The position numbers and the translations under genes were made by a program. Below, piece by piece: positions 48,256 to 60,618 of a stretch of DNA of 64,000 nucleotides. Each line of letters opens with the position of its first letter. Positions within the stretch are counted from its first letter, which is position 1. The stretch is from Sclerodactyla briareus. Its lineage: Eukaryota > Echinodermata > Holothuroidea > Dendrochirotida > Sclerodactylidae. Under the pieces are notes generated by a model that did not search any database, was not told the DNA's origin, and saw only the letters and a list, made by a program, of their open reading frames with translations. Location: NCBI GenBank assembly GCA_026419785.1, contig JAODTK010005918.1, positions 1 to 64,000 of the forward strand, in the 5' to 3' direction.

Positions 48256-48784
48256 GCCGTTACTGCAAGATAAAAGATGAATTCATCACAGACATGTATT
48301 TGGGGTATTTCTTACTGTTAATCAGAAAGATGAACAAAAAATGCAAGAACACTTTTCGATGTTTAATCTAAGGACTAGTTTTTTTTTTTCAAATGTCACA
48401 AATTGGTTGCCGAGTATTGTGGCCTTCAACGATGATTATTGTCCATCTTGAATATTCTAGTACGCGGAGGTAAATTTCCCATTCGATTACAGATTTCGCT
48501 ACAAAGCTGCGACTATCGCAGACCAGGCGGCCACGGTTCGGTAAGGCAACATGTGTTTGAATTTAGAATGGATAATAGTTTCACCTTTATTTAGGGCTTT
48601 ATACTCTAGTGTCTATATTCCATCAGTTCCGCAGATCTATAATGAATAGTTTAACATTGGCTGATATTGTTTTAATTTTCACATTTCATCTGGTCAAAAT
48701 TTTATGGGGTGGCCGGACTGAATTTTTTTTGGGGGACTCGTCCCCCCCGCACCCCTCCCCCCCCCCCCCTCCCGCTTGCGCCGC

Positions 48785-49299
48785 CTATGGTACTGCCATC
48801 ACGAGTGATTTCACACTCGCTCCCCCGCCTTGTGTACAATGACGGCCTGGCATCAGTGGACAAAGCTCGGTCAATGACGTGTTCATGTCTGCCTTAAAAT
48901 CGGCATCAGGCCACTCAGCCCTGCAATCCGCAACAAGTTTCTGAGTGGCAGGGTGCACGTTATTGAGTCGTATGACCAATACTACGACAAAACTGAACGG
49001 TGTTGAAGCAGAGTGTGTCCCAGAGATGCTCAGGAGCATGAATGACATCCTGTCCATGGAAATCATCCCCTTCCCGAAAAAAAAACTTAAGGTTAATGAC
49101 TGTTTTCGTCGTCGAGTGAGAGAACGTTGTAGGTCCAGAAGTCTGTGAACGAGGACTTGACGACACCCTGGCTGAAAATGTCACTAGCCTCTTCCGCACG
49201 GCACGAATGAGGTAATGAGACCGACATGCGAGGCTTGTGAAAAAGAATGACAATCACGCGCGGCCTGTAACTGTTTAGGGTCGTCGGTGGTCCGAACAA
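48785..49299 (-). other. Possible broken coding stretch, family unknown
   Basis: Three minus-strand frames of 68-97 codons follow one another with overlaps (49093-49299, 48960-49253, 48785-49066). The frames meet near a run of nine A (about 49078-49086), where an indel is plausible. The composition is not low-complexity (for example RPRVIVILFHKPRMSVSLPH; DCRAEWPDADFKADMNTSLT). I do not recognise the protein. Nearby minus-strand sequence up to about 49560 is also partly open. It could be chance or an old transposon protein. Confidence 0.2.
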
Positions 49300-52000
49300 A
49301 TCAGTCCATCTGGATTGTCCATCCTCTCGCCGGAGGCGCAGAACAGCAGACGAAGAGCTCCAGAATGTTGGGGAATCAGTTGTTAAGAGCTGACTACTAT
49401 TCTGGTCACGGCATATGGCCTTGTAGAGAATGCCGGAGCTATATTATACGTATCGGGGTAGTTTGCAACGATGCTGTAAGCTTTGGACTTGTGTCAATGC
49501 CAATCGACGCTCGTAATGGGTGATACGAGCTTTCCCTCCTAGACAACTACCGACTATGAACCGTCACAACATTGCCCCACAGCATTTTTTTTTTTTTAGA
49601 GACGATTTCTCGAAAACCACCCGGAAGGTACATCCGAAGATGCAAAGTGAGAAACACCTACGTTTTGGTATAGACGTGGTGTTTCAGAGGCGTTCTCCGT
49701 GGTAGAGGTAGCTACCGAAATGCTCGCGAAGAGGAGCCACTTCCCGGGTTTCCGTGCTAAAACAAAAAAAAAAAAAAAAAAAAACATCACTGCGAGGGGA
49801 AATTACGAGGGCCGCCAAGAGGGGTAAATACTAGAGCCCCTACACGTGAGTCCCTCATTTCAAGCAGGTGTATTGAAAGAGCAACTCATATGATGGGGAA
49901 AATTAGGTCATTCAGTTTTCAACAAAACGACAAATTGTTGGTGACAAAAACAGAACGAATTTACTTCAAATTCTTCATTGAGTAGCAGTGCCTGAACAAG
50001 TCCAGTTCCTATCTCCAATTGTTTCCGTAAACAGGAACCTAACCGTGAATATAGAATGATATTGAAACTCCGTCCACTGATGCACACGTCGTCTTCCCAT
50101 TGCAAATGGACACATTTGAAACAGCAATAAACAGCTTGTGGCTTAAATTGCTACAATGACATCGATTGACTGAAACATGCCCTCAATGTTCCAATTGCGA
50201 AAGAGCATCAGAAATATTTATGTTTTCCCAGTGAAATCAATGCTGCCGCACGAATTTTCCTCCGCTCCCAGAGTATTTACTAAGTTAATGAAATCATTTT
50301 CTCCTACCTAGAGCAATGGGGTTCACCATAATAGGCTACTGGATAACAAAACAGCCTTTCTTTTGGGGATAAATTAAGGATTGTTTGTGCAAATTTGCCG
50401 TAATTCAAGCGTTGGGTCAGCTGGGGGTTGTTCACGTTCCCAGAAAACATTCTTTACAACATACAAAAGAGTAAATCAAGTTTCGTGGGAGCATTATCAA
50501 TTCAGAGACTATACATTCCTGTTTGCCCGATTAAGAAGTTCAACATCAGGCAAGTGGCACGAGTTATCGGCCATTTAGTGTCCTCTTTTTTCAGCATAGA
50601 ATTCGGTAAATTGCATTAACAGAAACCTACATGGGGCGAAACAATGGCCGTGGTCTAGAGCAAAAGGCGAGCAGGATCAAATATGCAGTAACTACTCCCC
50701 AAATGAGAGCTGACCTGGAATGATGGGTTCACAATATGGCCGCATGAGATCAGACATATCATCCATGTGAATATTTGGTGTGATTGGGCAAACGGATGCT
50801 TCCTTGTCAAGATTGGGATCTACGTCCAAGGAAGATATTTGGTTGCAGATGTTGTAATTCAGACCAGAGCAGACCTATTAATCATCTCGATATTCTTGCC
50901 ATCCGTCGACCTTGCAAGTATGTTGCAACGGCAGGCAAGGAACACACTAAAAAGTTTAACAGACAGTCATACAGCTGTGTCATACACACCAAGTCGAAGT
51001 TGATATGGCAGTGGGCCTGCGAATGGAGTATGGGCTTATCAGCTCCCCATGGTAGGAAAATCTAACACAAACAAAACCTGATTCATATTGTCACGGTTAA
51101 CTCTCAATGACCGTGTTGAGGGTCCCTTGACCACAGGTTTTCCAGAGTTTGTGTAATCGTTTGGGGAGATCCAGATATTGGATCTGTTTGCTCACAGACC
51201 GATAAAAAGTAAAAGCAGTTACGCTCCTAGAACCCAGATTCAGAAAGTTACTCATTGTAATGGTAATTACAATTCATCTGGGGGACTTATACACACATAT
51301 ACTATTCTTCCCTCTTTCCAGGCTTGTTGGCTCGTTGGCACTCTCCAAGCTCTGGAGGATGTAGCCACAGAACACTGATAGCGCCTCTTGTCTTCACTCC
51401 CGGCCCGGTTCCCAAGACTATGAGCTGCGACGGCTGCAGGTGATTCTACCACGAGACAAGAATTGTCTAGCACTCCCTGCACTGTCAGTAGAGCCTCCCC
51501 TACAGCAAACGTTGGTCCTGATAGCATGCTGTGTTGTCCGACAATGTTCAGAAAACATGAGTTATTCTCAGACACAGAAATCATGGATTTCTGTCCTCAA
51601 GATGGCGGACGGGGACTATGAGGCAGATACCCAGGTTTATTCAAATAGTTGGTTCAGTCTTGTCAAAAAAACGGACAACAAGCGAATCAGTTCACCCCAC
51701 TGCTGCATTATTCGTGGATTCCCTCACAAGTTTATGTCCAATAATAAGAATATATAATATATCTAGTTGCGCTTCCCAGATATTTCCCCTTATCATTAGT
51801 GACGTGTCACAAACACCTGTACTATATTCTATCTATATTACGCCCCCAACTGCTTTCTTGTTCCCGTCCTGTGTGCTACACCGATGGGGTTCAGTGCGCC
51901 GCGTTTCATTCATATCGTGTCCCCCGGGGGACTTCTCACAAGATGTAGCAGCCCAGCTTCGGTACGAGCTGCAAGCCTACTAAGCATAAGTCACCTCACA
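49300..52000. other. Unassigned sequence
   Basis: An A run lies at about 49762-49784. No supported gene; frames of up to 121 codons at 51267-51983 are unremarkable. Confidence 0.4.
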
Positions 52001-52153
52001 AGGTCCCCATTTCTACACTTTTAATTGAAGAGCGTTCAGGACATGCCCTGTCCAGGGCACTACGGAAACAGCCCGCGGGCTTTGGTGGGATTACGAACTC
52101 ATATCATCGGATCACAAGTCCTGGAGCTCTACCGACTGAGCTAATCCGCCCCT
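52000..52153 (-). repeat. tRNA-derived SINE, minus strand
   Basis: Read on the minus strand from 52153: GGGGCGGATTAGCTCAGTCG, then GTAGAGC (A box), an anticodon-like arm, and GAGTTCGTAATCCCACC (B box, 52084-52100). The head is clearly tRNA-like, but the 3' acceptor strand does not pair with the 5' end and unrelated sequence follows, so it is a SINE or tRNA pseudogene, not a working tRNA. Confidence 0.7.
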
Positions 52154-52919
52154 GGGAGAACTGGTACAAGCGCCTCAACTCAGCAAGAGGAGCGCTGTCG
52201 GTCTCTAGGTCCACCATATATGCGCTATATTGGGCAGCCACCCACCTAGTAATTTAAGATTTATGAGTCTTCAACCTTCGACCGATCCCGGACTCACGAT
52301 ACCGCCCGCACATGGGATGTTGAGCTTGTTTTGGCTGGGTTATTTCGAAGCCCTATCCCAAGTGCAGTGATGAAGTCACCTTTAAAAGAACCTTACATTA
52401 AGTTAAACTAAGTTACCTCCCTGACCAATGCTATCAGGGCTGCAATCTCTTCACTACAGAATGCTAAATAGTGTACACAAAAAAAAAGATGAACACTAAA
52501 TCTCTTTTACAAGCCTTGTCAAGCAAAGTCGACCTGGCCAAACAACACAAATTCAGAGTTATCCTCCTGACAGGGGAATATGTTGATTACACGATGTACA
52601 AAGAATTCGGTACATCGAAAAGAACTAGTGAGTTCAGGAAGAATGGACAATTTAGTTACATTCGACCCCCGCACCATCCAGTAACATGGGACACCATTGT
52701 AAATGGATTTTACTTGCCCTGCTGAGATTAGGACACTTTTAAGTTCAAGCACATAGTGTTCGGAGGGCATTCAGGGCTAGCAAAAAGAACTAGTACCATT
52801 GTCAATTATTTTGAAGAAGACGCTGGTGTCCACGTAGTACGTTGGCACGGTTCTACGATCTCACATCAGAGGAGACCATTTCCTTTCAAGGATGTCCTCC
52901 AGGACCATAGTCTGTTTAC

Positions 52920-53400
52920 TTTTTTGTCTGCATGACATGAAATTCAGGGGAAGGACTAGTGGTCACCTATGGGTGTGTGTATGGGGGTGTGTGTGTATGT
53001 GTGACGCCCGCCCCCCATATGTCAAACTTCTCGGTTGCAGGATTTCCACAAACCGTGAGGCCGATTATGGACGAAATTTGTGTGTGGCAATGCGAGTTGG
53101 GTGTACACGATCTGATTAGCTTTGGCAGCAAATCATAATTAAGTGAGTAATTAGCTCATTTTAGAATTTATTGTTCAAGCTCGTTAGCAAGATTAAGCAA
53201 GAACTGTATGTGCTACAGTGATGTCGATTGGCAGAGGATTTGGATGAAAGGATAGAGATCTGATTAGATTTCAAGCCCTAAAAATTTACGAAACTTGCGG
53301 GATGTGGGTCCACCTGGTTCCCGAGAAATTTTAAAAGTGAAGTAGGGGGTCACTGGAGGTCATTTATTGTGTCTAATCTGTATGATTATGCAATTTTGTT
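52920..53400. repeat. AGGTCA-family short relative
   Basis: It has CATGAAATTCAGGGG, GGTCACCTATGGG, a GT tract and GATTTCCACAAACCGTGAGG, like the segments at 28.8 and 55.4 kb. It runs directly into copy 2. Confidence 0.55.
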
Positions 53401-54999
53401 CTCGCCTGAACTTTGTTTCAAGGAGAGAATAGGGGTCACTTTGGGTTTTTTAGTGTGTGTTGTATATCTGATGTCGGTCTGTCTGTTCCGTATGTGCGGT
53501 TAGATATTCCTGAACCGTGGAAGCTATCATGCTGGATCCTTTTTGTGGAAGCACAGCCGGGCTTGGAAGAGCTTGCCATGTGGCCATTACCACTCTGTTC
53601 ATTCAAAAAAAAAGACCATACTCATTTGCAGAAATTTGCATATGCAATGAAATTGGCCCGGAGGCACTCGGCATGGTACTAGATTAGATCTTGCGGTAAC
53701 TGCATGGTGATTGCCGTCGGGGTATATACGACAACTATATGAAATGTACACGAACAGAAATTTTTTTTAAGATTCTGGCATTATATATGCAATTAAAGTA
53801 GTCAATAATTTGCATAATTCTGCGATATGTTTTGAAGTTCAGTTGGATTTGACGAAACTCGGTGGAGATGTTCTCTCTATCCCAATAAGGGTTACAGAGG
53901 GCGAGGTCACCAAAAGGTCATTTAGTTGACTAATTTGCATTTACCTCGTCTAATTTGCATAATTTATGCGATTTTTAAAGTTTGGGCGGAATCCTTCATG
54001 AACCGGTGGAGGATGGGACGCCTCTTGATCCTGATAAATTTAAACAACAGTGCAAAGGTCACGTAAGGTCTTTAATTGAATAATTCTCCTAAATTACGCA
54101 TTTTTCGAAGTTTGTTAATTGGCCAGCTAACAATTGGCATGAGTGCAGTCAGGGTGTTCGTAGAGATTTGTCAGGGTAATTTTGGTTCAGTTGTATCAAA
54201 CGCATCTCAGGACAAGGTCAAAAGGTCAAAGTCACGTTTTAGGAAAATGTGCTTATTTTAGGAGTTACAACGCCAAAAAATCAAAATGCCAATTTTTGGG
54301 GTATGTTATAGAGCCGCTGTGTGTGCTACATAGACTAAACCAACTCCTGCTTCGATCTGACACCTGTCTTCAAGTTACCAGGGCAAAGGTCGATTTGAAT
54401 ACCTTATGGGCGATAGCATAGGGCGTGTTTGTACCTGATTACATAATTCTTTTTGGGCTTGGTGCATCACATCGAGGCGAGCATTTTTCATGAAAACGGC
54501 CTTCAGTTCAAAGGTCATTTAAGGTCACTCATGGTCAAGACTGTCAAATCTAACATTGCCGGCCAACAACCTCTAGTACTGTGTTGAGATGGCTTGAATT
54601 TGGGACAGCAGCAGATTATCGAAGGGTAACATTTTTCATAAAACGGTAATTTCCTTGACATATATCATTCCGAAAGGTCACTTAATGGACAATGATAACA
54701 TTCCCCTGCAACCGCCTCCAAGACTGTATGTGATATGGCTGATTTTTCGGGACAAGGGCTCATTTATGATGGGAATATTCATAAACTGTTATGTTATCAA
54801 AGGCATTCAATTATCCAAATCTCAATTGTGAGAAGTCTTGAAATTAGTAAAATAGCCCGAACAAAACTCCATACATTTTTTTGTTATTATTTTACTCTCT
54901 CGCTACCCATTTAAGAAGGGTAATGTCTAGCTTAGCCTCACTAGCATCTAGTCGAACTATCTCTATTTGAAGTTTTACTAATTTCAACTTTCAACCCCT
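53401..54999. repeat. AGGTCA-rich repeat, copy 2 (about 1.6 kb)
   Basis: It is collinear with copy 1 from the CGCCTGAACT start to the CTACCCATTTAAGAAGG end, with many small indels and substitutions. It keeps the internal about 150-bp duplication and the GGTCAAAAGGTCAAAGTCA block near 54218. There is no coding frame. Confidence 0.8.
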
Positions 55000-55423
55000 C
55001 GTGTATGGTATTTCCATTCATCCTACCTATTATTCCTATCTGTAACAGACAGAATTTCTTATTGTCTTATATCAACTTCATGGGCAGACCTGTTGACAAA
55101 ATGTAGAGGGACCATGGATGCACAATTGATTGAGCAGCGAGTTACAGTGGAATCCTCCTACTGTGCATCACCTATATATAGCCATCGTCCAGCGACACAA
55201 TAGGGCCTACTGTACATGTCAACAGCCAACAGCCTGAGGGTGTCAGGTTACACCTTGCAGGAGTGGAGGACTAATAGATGGGCGTATCCACACTAGACAG
55301 GGGATGCTGCAAGTAGTGTGGAGAGGGGTGGTGGGGTGGTGCACTCTCTCGAGAGTTACTGGAAGTCGATAGATGATTATTAAAGGCATTAACTCTTTGA
55401 GATGATGCTATGGATAGTAATTT

Positions 55424-57345
55424 TTTGTCTCGCCTGAATGAAAATTCAGGAGGAGACTTAAGTGGTCACTATGGCTGTGTTTGTGTGTGCGTGTGCGCGC
55501 GCCTAGTGTGTGTGGGGTGTCACACTTTCTCGTGAGCAGGATATCTTTAGAAACGGCAAATGCAATTGCGACCAAATTTTAAGGGTAGCATCGGGGTTGG
55601 GTAAACACGATCTGATTAGATTTTGGGCACGGCAAGCCACTAACTAAGTAAGGTAATTAGCCTATTTTATGGAATTTATTGTTTTAGGCTCGGAGAAAGG
55701 TTACGGAGGAACCGTAGGTGCTATGGTTGACTTGGTTTGGCACAAGTGCGGGATATAAGGGATGTTGAACGGATTTTAGCATTTTCAAGGCGTAATAAAG
55801 TATGTCACAAAGTCAATTCAGGGTCAAAAAAACTAGTTTTTGGCAATTAACTGGAACCGAATGTCTGCCGAGGTTTGGGGAGGTGGCACCATTGTGATTT
55901 ATTCGTTGACCTCCATCTGTGTGGACTTGACCTCAATTGACCTTACCATTGTTTTTTAGGCCTAGATCGATGAATCATAATTATGTTTTGCGTGGCCATT
56001 TCGGATCTCAAAAAGGTACCTTCTGATTCGAAATGAACCATATTTTGACCCCATGTGACCTTGTGTGTGAAGTTATCGGAGGTCAAAGTTTTTATTTGAA
56101 AGTAAGGCAGTTAGGATGTTCATAGTGATTTGTCATGGTGGTTTAGAAGCAGAGGTCACAACTACCCTGATAATGAGGTCAAAGTCAAAGTCAAATGTCG
56201 AATAAATGTGCTTTTTTTTAGAGCTAAAGGGCAAAGAAATTGAAAATCCATCAATTTTGGGATAATGGGACAGAGTCCGTGTGCTGAATAGCTCGATCGA
56301 AACAAACTCCCGTTTTAATCGGGCACTCGGTTCTCTCAAGTTACAGGGGTCAAAGGTTGGTGTTGATAGACTTTAGGGCATAGCATCGGCAGTCCTATCT
56401 TTGGGATACATATGCTTGTAGGTCATCAAAGGTCATTTAAGGGCACTTATGGCACATAAAAAATATTTTTGGAGACAACTCACGTGACATTGCTTGGCAA
56501 TGTGGAATTCAGGACCAGGGTTGTACGTAATGGTGGAGAACATTTTACATAAAGGGTCCTCAAAGGTCGTTTCAGGTCACTTGTGGCATATAACTGCAGC
56601 ATATAACAATAGTATGTGTTTCGCAACAACGTTCAAGTGACCTCCTGATGTTGTGGTTCATATTTCGGACAGGGTGGTAACCGATCTAAGGGTTACATTT
56701 TTTTTAATAAAAACGGTCTGTCATCCAAGGTCATGTAAAGGTCAAATTGGGGTCAAAAACTAGTTTGTTGGCCATAACATGGGAATCAAAATGTCTGCCG
56801 AGGTTGGCAGGTACGTCATTGTGCTCCACTCGTTGACCTCCATCGTGTGACCTTTGACCTCAATTTACCTTTACCATGTTTAGCCACCACTCAAATTTTC
56901 GTGGCCATTTTCGGATCTCAAAGGTACTTCCGATCGAAATGGACAATAATGATCGAACTTAGTGCAGTTAGGGTTGTTTCGTAGAGGTGTGCATGCGTCA
57001 TTCCTGGATTCAGGGATAAAAACATCACTAATGACAATGTCGAGAGGTCAAAGGTCAGAGTCGTAAAAAATGTGCTCATTTAGGAGTATAGGGCAAAGAA
57101 ATTAAAAAAAGGGTCATTTGTGGAGATGTTCTGTGATAGAGATCTGTGTGCTACATTTACGAAACCAACTACCGCTCGATCTGACTCTGGGTCTTCAAGG
57201 AACAAGGGTCAAAGCTCGGTTTTGATTTGATCCCTTCCGGGCAAATATCATAGGGTGTGGGTTTGATTAAATAATGCTCTTGGGGCTTGTGCATCACTAT
57301 CGAGGCAGCATTTTTCTAAAAAACCATATGTCATCAAAGGTCAGT
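55424..57345. repeat. AGGTCA-rich repeat, diverged partial copies
   Basis: It starts again with TCGCCTGAATGAAAATTCAG and a GT/GC tract, then two rounds of the same plan (GTTGACCTCCATC near 55907 and 56853; GGTCAAAG words; the TGATAGAG...TGTGCTA segment near 56270 and 57130). GTGACCTTTGACCTCAA at about 56858 is a one-base-spaced half-site pair on the minus strand. Confidence 0.65.
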
Positions 57346-60022
57346 TCAAGTAAAAAAAAACTGCCAAATATTTAACATATTCAACCTCATTTTGGCCCCT
57401 ATGACAAAAATCAGTCAGAGATTTGTTTACATAAGCTCCCAGATCGGGTAGACCCATCTGTGATAACTGAGAATTGACAGTCTTGGAAAGTTCAAACAGG
57501 GAACGGTGTCTCCTGATTGCCTGAAGACTGCTAAGGTGATTATGTTTGTGACAATGAGGCAAACTGAAGCAAGGGCAATAATGTTGTGTGGTGGGTTCCC
57601 CCCCCCCACCATGTTGTGGGGAGCTTACATAGGCTAGTTAGTAGTAATAGTTAAATAGGAGCAGTTGCCCTCTCAGGAAAGCATTCCTACATGGATCAGG
57701 TGCTGTTGGGAAATATGCTAAATGCTAAATCAGCTGAAAGACATGAGCAAAAAAAGCTTTTGGTTGGGTTATACTAAGGGCTGTATTATTTTCATATTAT
57801 GTGAGGAACCTAAACTGACGGTATTGATTCCAATGTTTCCAATATTGTTGTGGTAAAGACATATTTTTGTGTATATAGCAGATGCATCTAATGTTGAATG
57901 AGTGAACATATTAGGCGAATATGACCAAGTAGGAGGGTATAGCTAAGTTCAAGAGACTTGTATTGAAACATGAAAACTGGTGGGGAGAGTGTACCATTTT
58001 CCGAAACTTTTTAACATGAATTCAGGATCACTGGGAGGTCATTAACACTGTTATTGCATAATTTAGGCTTAATTCAAAAGTTTGCCATATTTCCATGAAA
58101 ACCTGGTGGGTATGGTGGCTAAGCCCCCAACACTTTAACATTAGATTATTTAAGGTCAATGGAGGGCATTCAGTGTGTCTAAGATTTTCACACAAAGCTT
58201 GATTATTGGTATGGTGTGCCTTCAATCCCAACTTCCAATTAACTTTAACATTGATTTGAGTAACGGGGGTTATTTCAGTGTTTAATTTGCTTTATTCATG
58301 CAAAATTCTCAAGTTGTGGATTCCCATGTGAAACATATTTAAGTGCAGTCCACTATTGCCTACTGAGTTATTTTCAAATTAGAAAATGGGTCACTGGAAA
58401 TCAAGCAGCTATATTTTGTGTCTAACTTTGCATAATTTAGGCAATTTTATTCACATTTCCATCAAACTTAATACCCCTTTGGTAGACATGGTCAATGCTC
58501 GTCCTTGAATTTAAAATTGGTCACTGATTAGTAGCGGTTTATGGGTAAAGATAATACCAGAGGCTCCTAAGCAACTCATTGAATGGCATTGTAATTGTTC
58601 GCCTGGTGACTAATAGATGGAGACACTGATCGCGGCGTAACCAGGTGCGACGAACAGAGAGACAGGCGATGACCGTCGCTCTCTTGTTGACCTATGGGTG
58701 AAAGTTTGTTGGATTTCCACAAAACTTTGGTAGTTGTGATCCACTTTTGATCGTGATCATTTTAAAAGGTACAGCTGGGGTCAGCGTAGGTCATTGATGG
58801 ATAATTTGCATAAATCATTCCAATTTCCAACTTGGTAAGAATTTCGCCCACACGCAGTAGATATGGTCTGTTAACGTTTTCTGGGATCTGATGTGTTTGA
58901 TGTTCATGAATTTGAGTGAATTATCATCATATAAGAGCTCCTCGTTAGAATAAATCACGGGGAACGAGGTGAAACCATAGCTCCTGTGACAGCCGCCCAC
59001 AAAGCAAACCCTCTCTTACCCACCAATTTGATTAGGTTGATTAGACTACAAAAATAACTGCTACCATTTCTTACTATCTCTTACCCGGGGTGCCGTGACC
59101 AGGAAATGGGTCGGTGACTGTGTTGCTATAAATGTCATTATATGTCAAATGTAGGCAATAATAGGATTAGACAAATGTGGGGTTTCCTAAAGACATATGT
59201 TGGAACATCCTGGAATGCTGCGTGGGGATAGGTTGGTGGTGTTTGGGGGGAGGGGCGAGGGGGATGTTTGCGGCATGCGGGAAGGGGGGGGGGGCTGGAT
59301 GACATGTCTTGGCTGCTTGGAAAATAACAAGGACAAATGGAATGAGGAATTTTGATGTCAAACAAAAAAAAAAAAGGCAACAGAAGCCCGGGCTGCTAAG
59401 GGGATTTAGAACAAGTTGGATTTGAAAGAAGTGGTGACGGAGCGATAAAAATCTTTATTCAAATTAGGGTTATTTTGGTGAGAAAAGTGGGAGGGGGGTG
59501 GGGGAGGGCCATGAAAAAAAAAAAAAACAATTCCGGGACTTTTGCATCAGGAGTAAAACTTATGGTCAGTCATTTTAGGGAATTTTAGAAGTTTCATGTG
59601 TTATATGTTTATAAATATGTGATGTTCCGTTTCACATGACGATGGTTGCAGGAACTAGTTGGTTGGTTGTGTAGTTAATAATACGAACCATCGATCGCGC
59701 GAAACCAGGCGAGACATTTTTGGCGATCGCCTTGTCTTTCTAGGTTTCGTCCTATTTGAGTCCCGGTGTTAAAAGTAGTTCGAAGTTAAACGAGACTTTC
59801 CTGTAAGGGAAGTTTTGATGTAATTTTATCCGTTGCTACGGAATTAACGCCTCTCTCACCCCTGCCTCTACAGTAGGTGGCTCCTTCATTTCGCTCTGAG
59901 GGTTGGGCCCATTGTCTGTTTCATAAGGACGAGACCGGATTTACCAGGACTGTTTCGACCGAAGCGGCGGCGTATTTTCATATAATCTCGTTCGTTGTGT
60001 CGCAACTCATATTACGATCACT
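57346..60022. other. Repeat-like, no gene
   Basis: Segments at 58050-58560 resemble parts of the AGGTCA family (aggtcattnnntgtgtctaa, tttgcataattt). Segments at about 58605-58685 and 59664-59745 share CTAATAGATGG or similar, CGATCGCG and AACCAGGCGAGAC words. G runs occur near 59285 and 59490. Confidence 0.45.
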
Positions 60023-60618
60023 CCCTGTCACACATTACGGTTGATGAAAGGACACCAACGAATGAAAAATATTAGCTTTTCGTTGGGATCGTCAAAGAAA
60101 AGAAAACAGAGGGAAGATATAACATTACGGAACGAAGAGATAGAATGCCAATAGCCGTGTTTTCTTCAGATAATCTCGACGGTCCGTTCATATCCGTTGC
60201 TTTCTCGAATGGTGCGTTAGTTAGACGTTCGTTCGGTGGATTTTATTAGACGTTCTGTGCGTTACATACTTACGTTTTGGGTTCGTTAGATATCGGTTTA
60301 TATTCCCGTATTATACATGCGTCAAGGTCCCATGTCGGTAGTCGCCATCCTCACGACTGCGTACCGTACATCAACGATTGAATAGCGGACGAATTACGTC
60401 TAAAACACGCACAACCAACGACGAACGCACAATTCATAAACAGAGTTCGTTGGAGTGTTGTGCTGTTTTCCAACGAATTGCCCGAATATTAACGCTCCAT
60501 TACAGTTCGGATACCGAATTTGACGGACGTCAATCGATCAGGAAACGAACTTCGCCGAATTGCCCAAAACAGCGTTCGGTAGGAGTTCGACGACGCTATT
60601 CGTTAATGTGTGTCAGGG
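60023..60618. mobile_element. CpG-rich inverted-repeat element, about 0.6 kb
   Basis: The left end CCCTGTCACACATTACGG (60023-60040) matches the complement of the right end CGTTAATGTGTGTCAGGG (60601-60618) at nearly all positions. The interior is dense in CG dinucleotides and in GTTCGTT / CGAACG / AACGAAT words, unlike the flanks. No transposase frame is present, so it would be non-autonomous. The target duplication is not clear. Confidence 0.6.

Noticed and set aside
52080-52153. Functional tRNA gene
   Set aside because: A and B boxes are good, but the acceptor strands do not pair and the sequence continues as a SINE body.
52471-52725. 84-codon frame on the plus strand
   Set aside because: It has no recognised motif, the opposite strand is also open over the same stretch, and there is no splice or promoter support.
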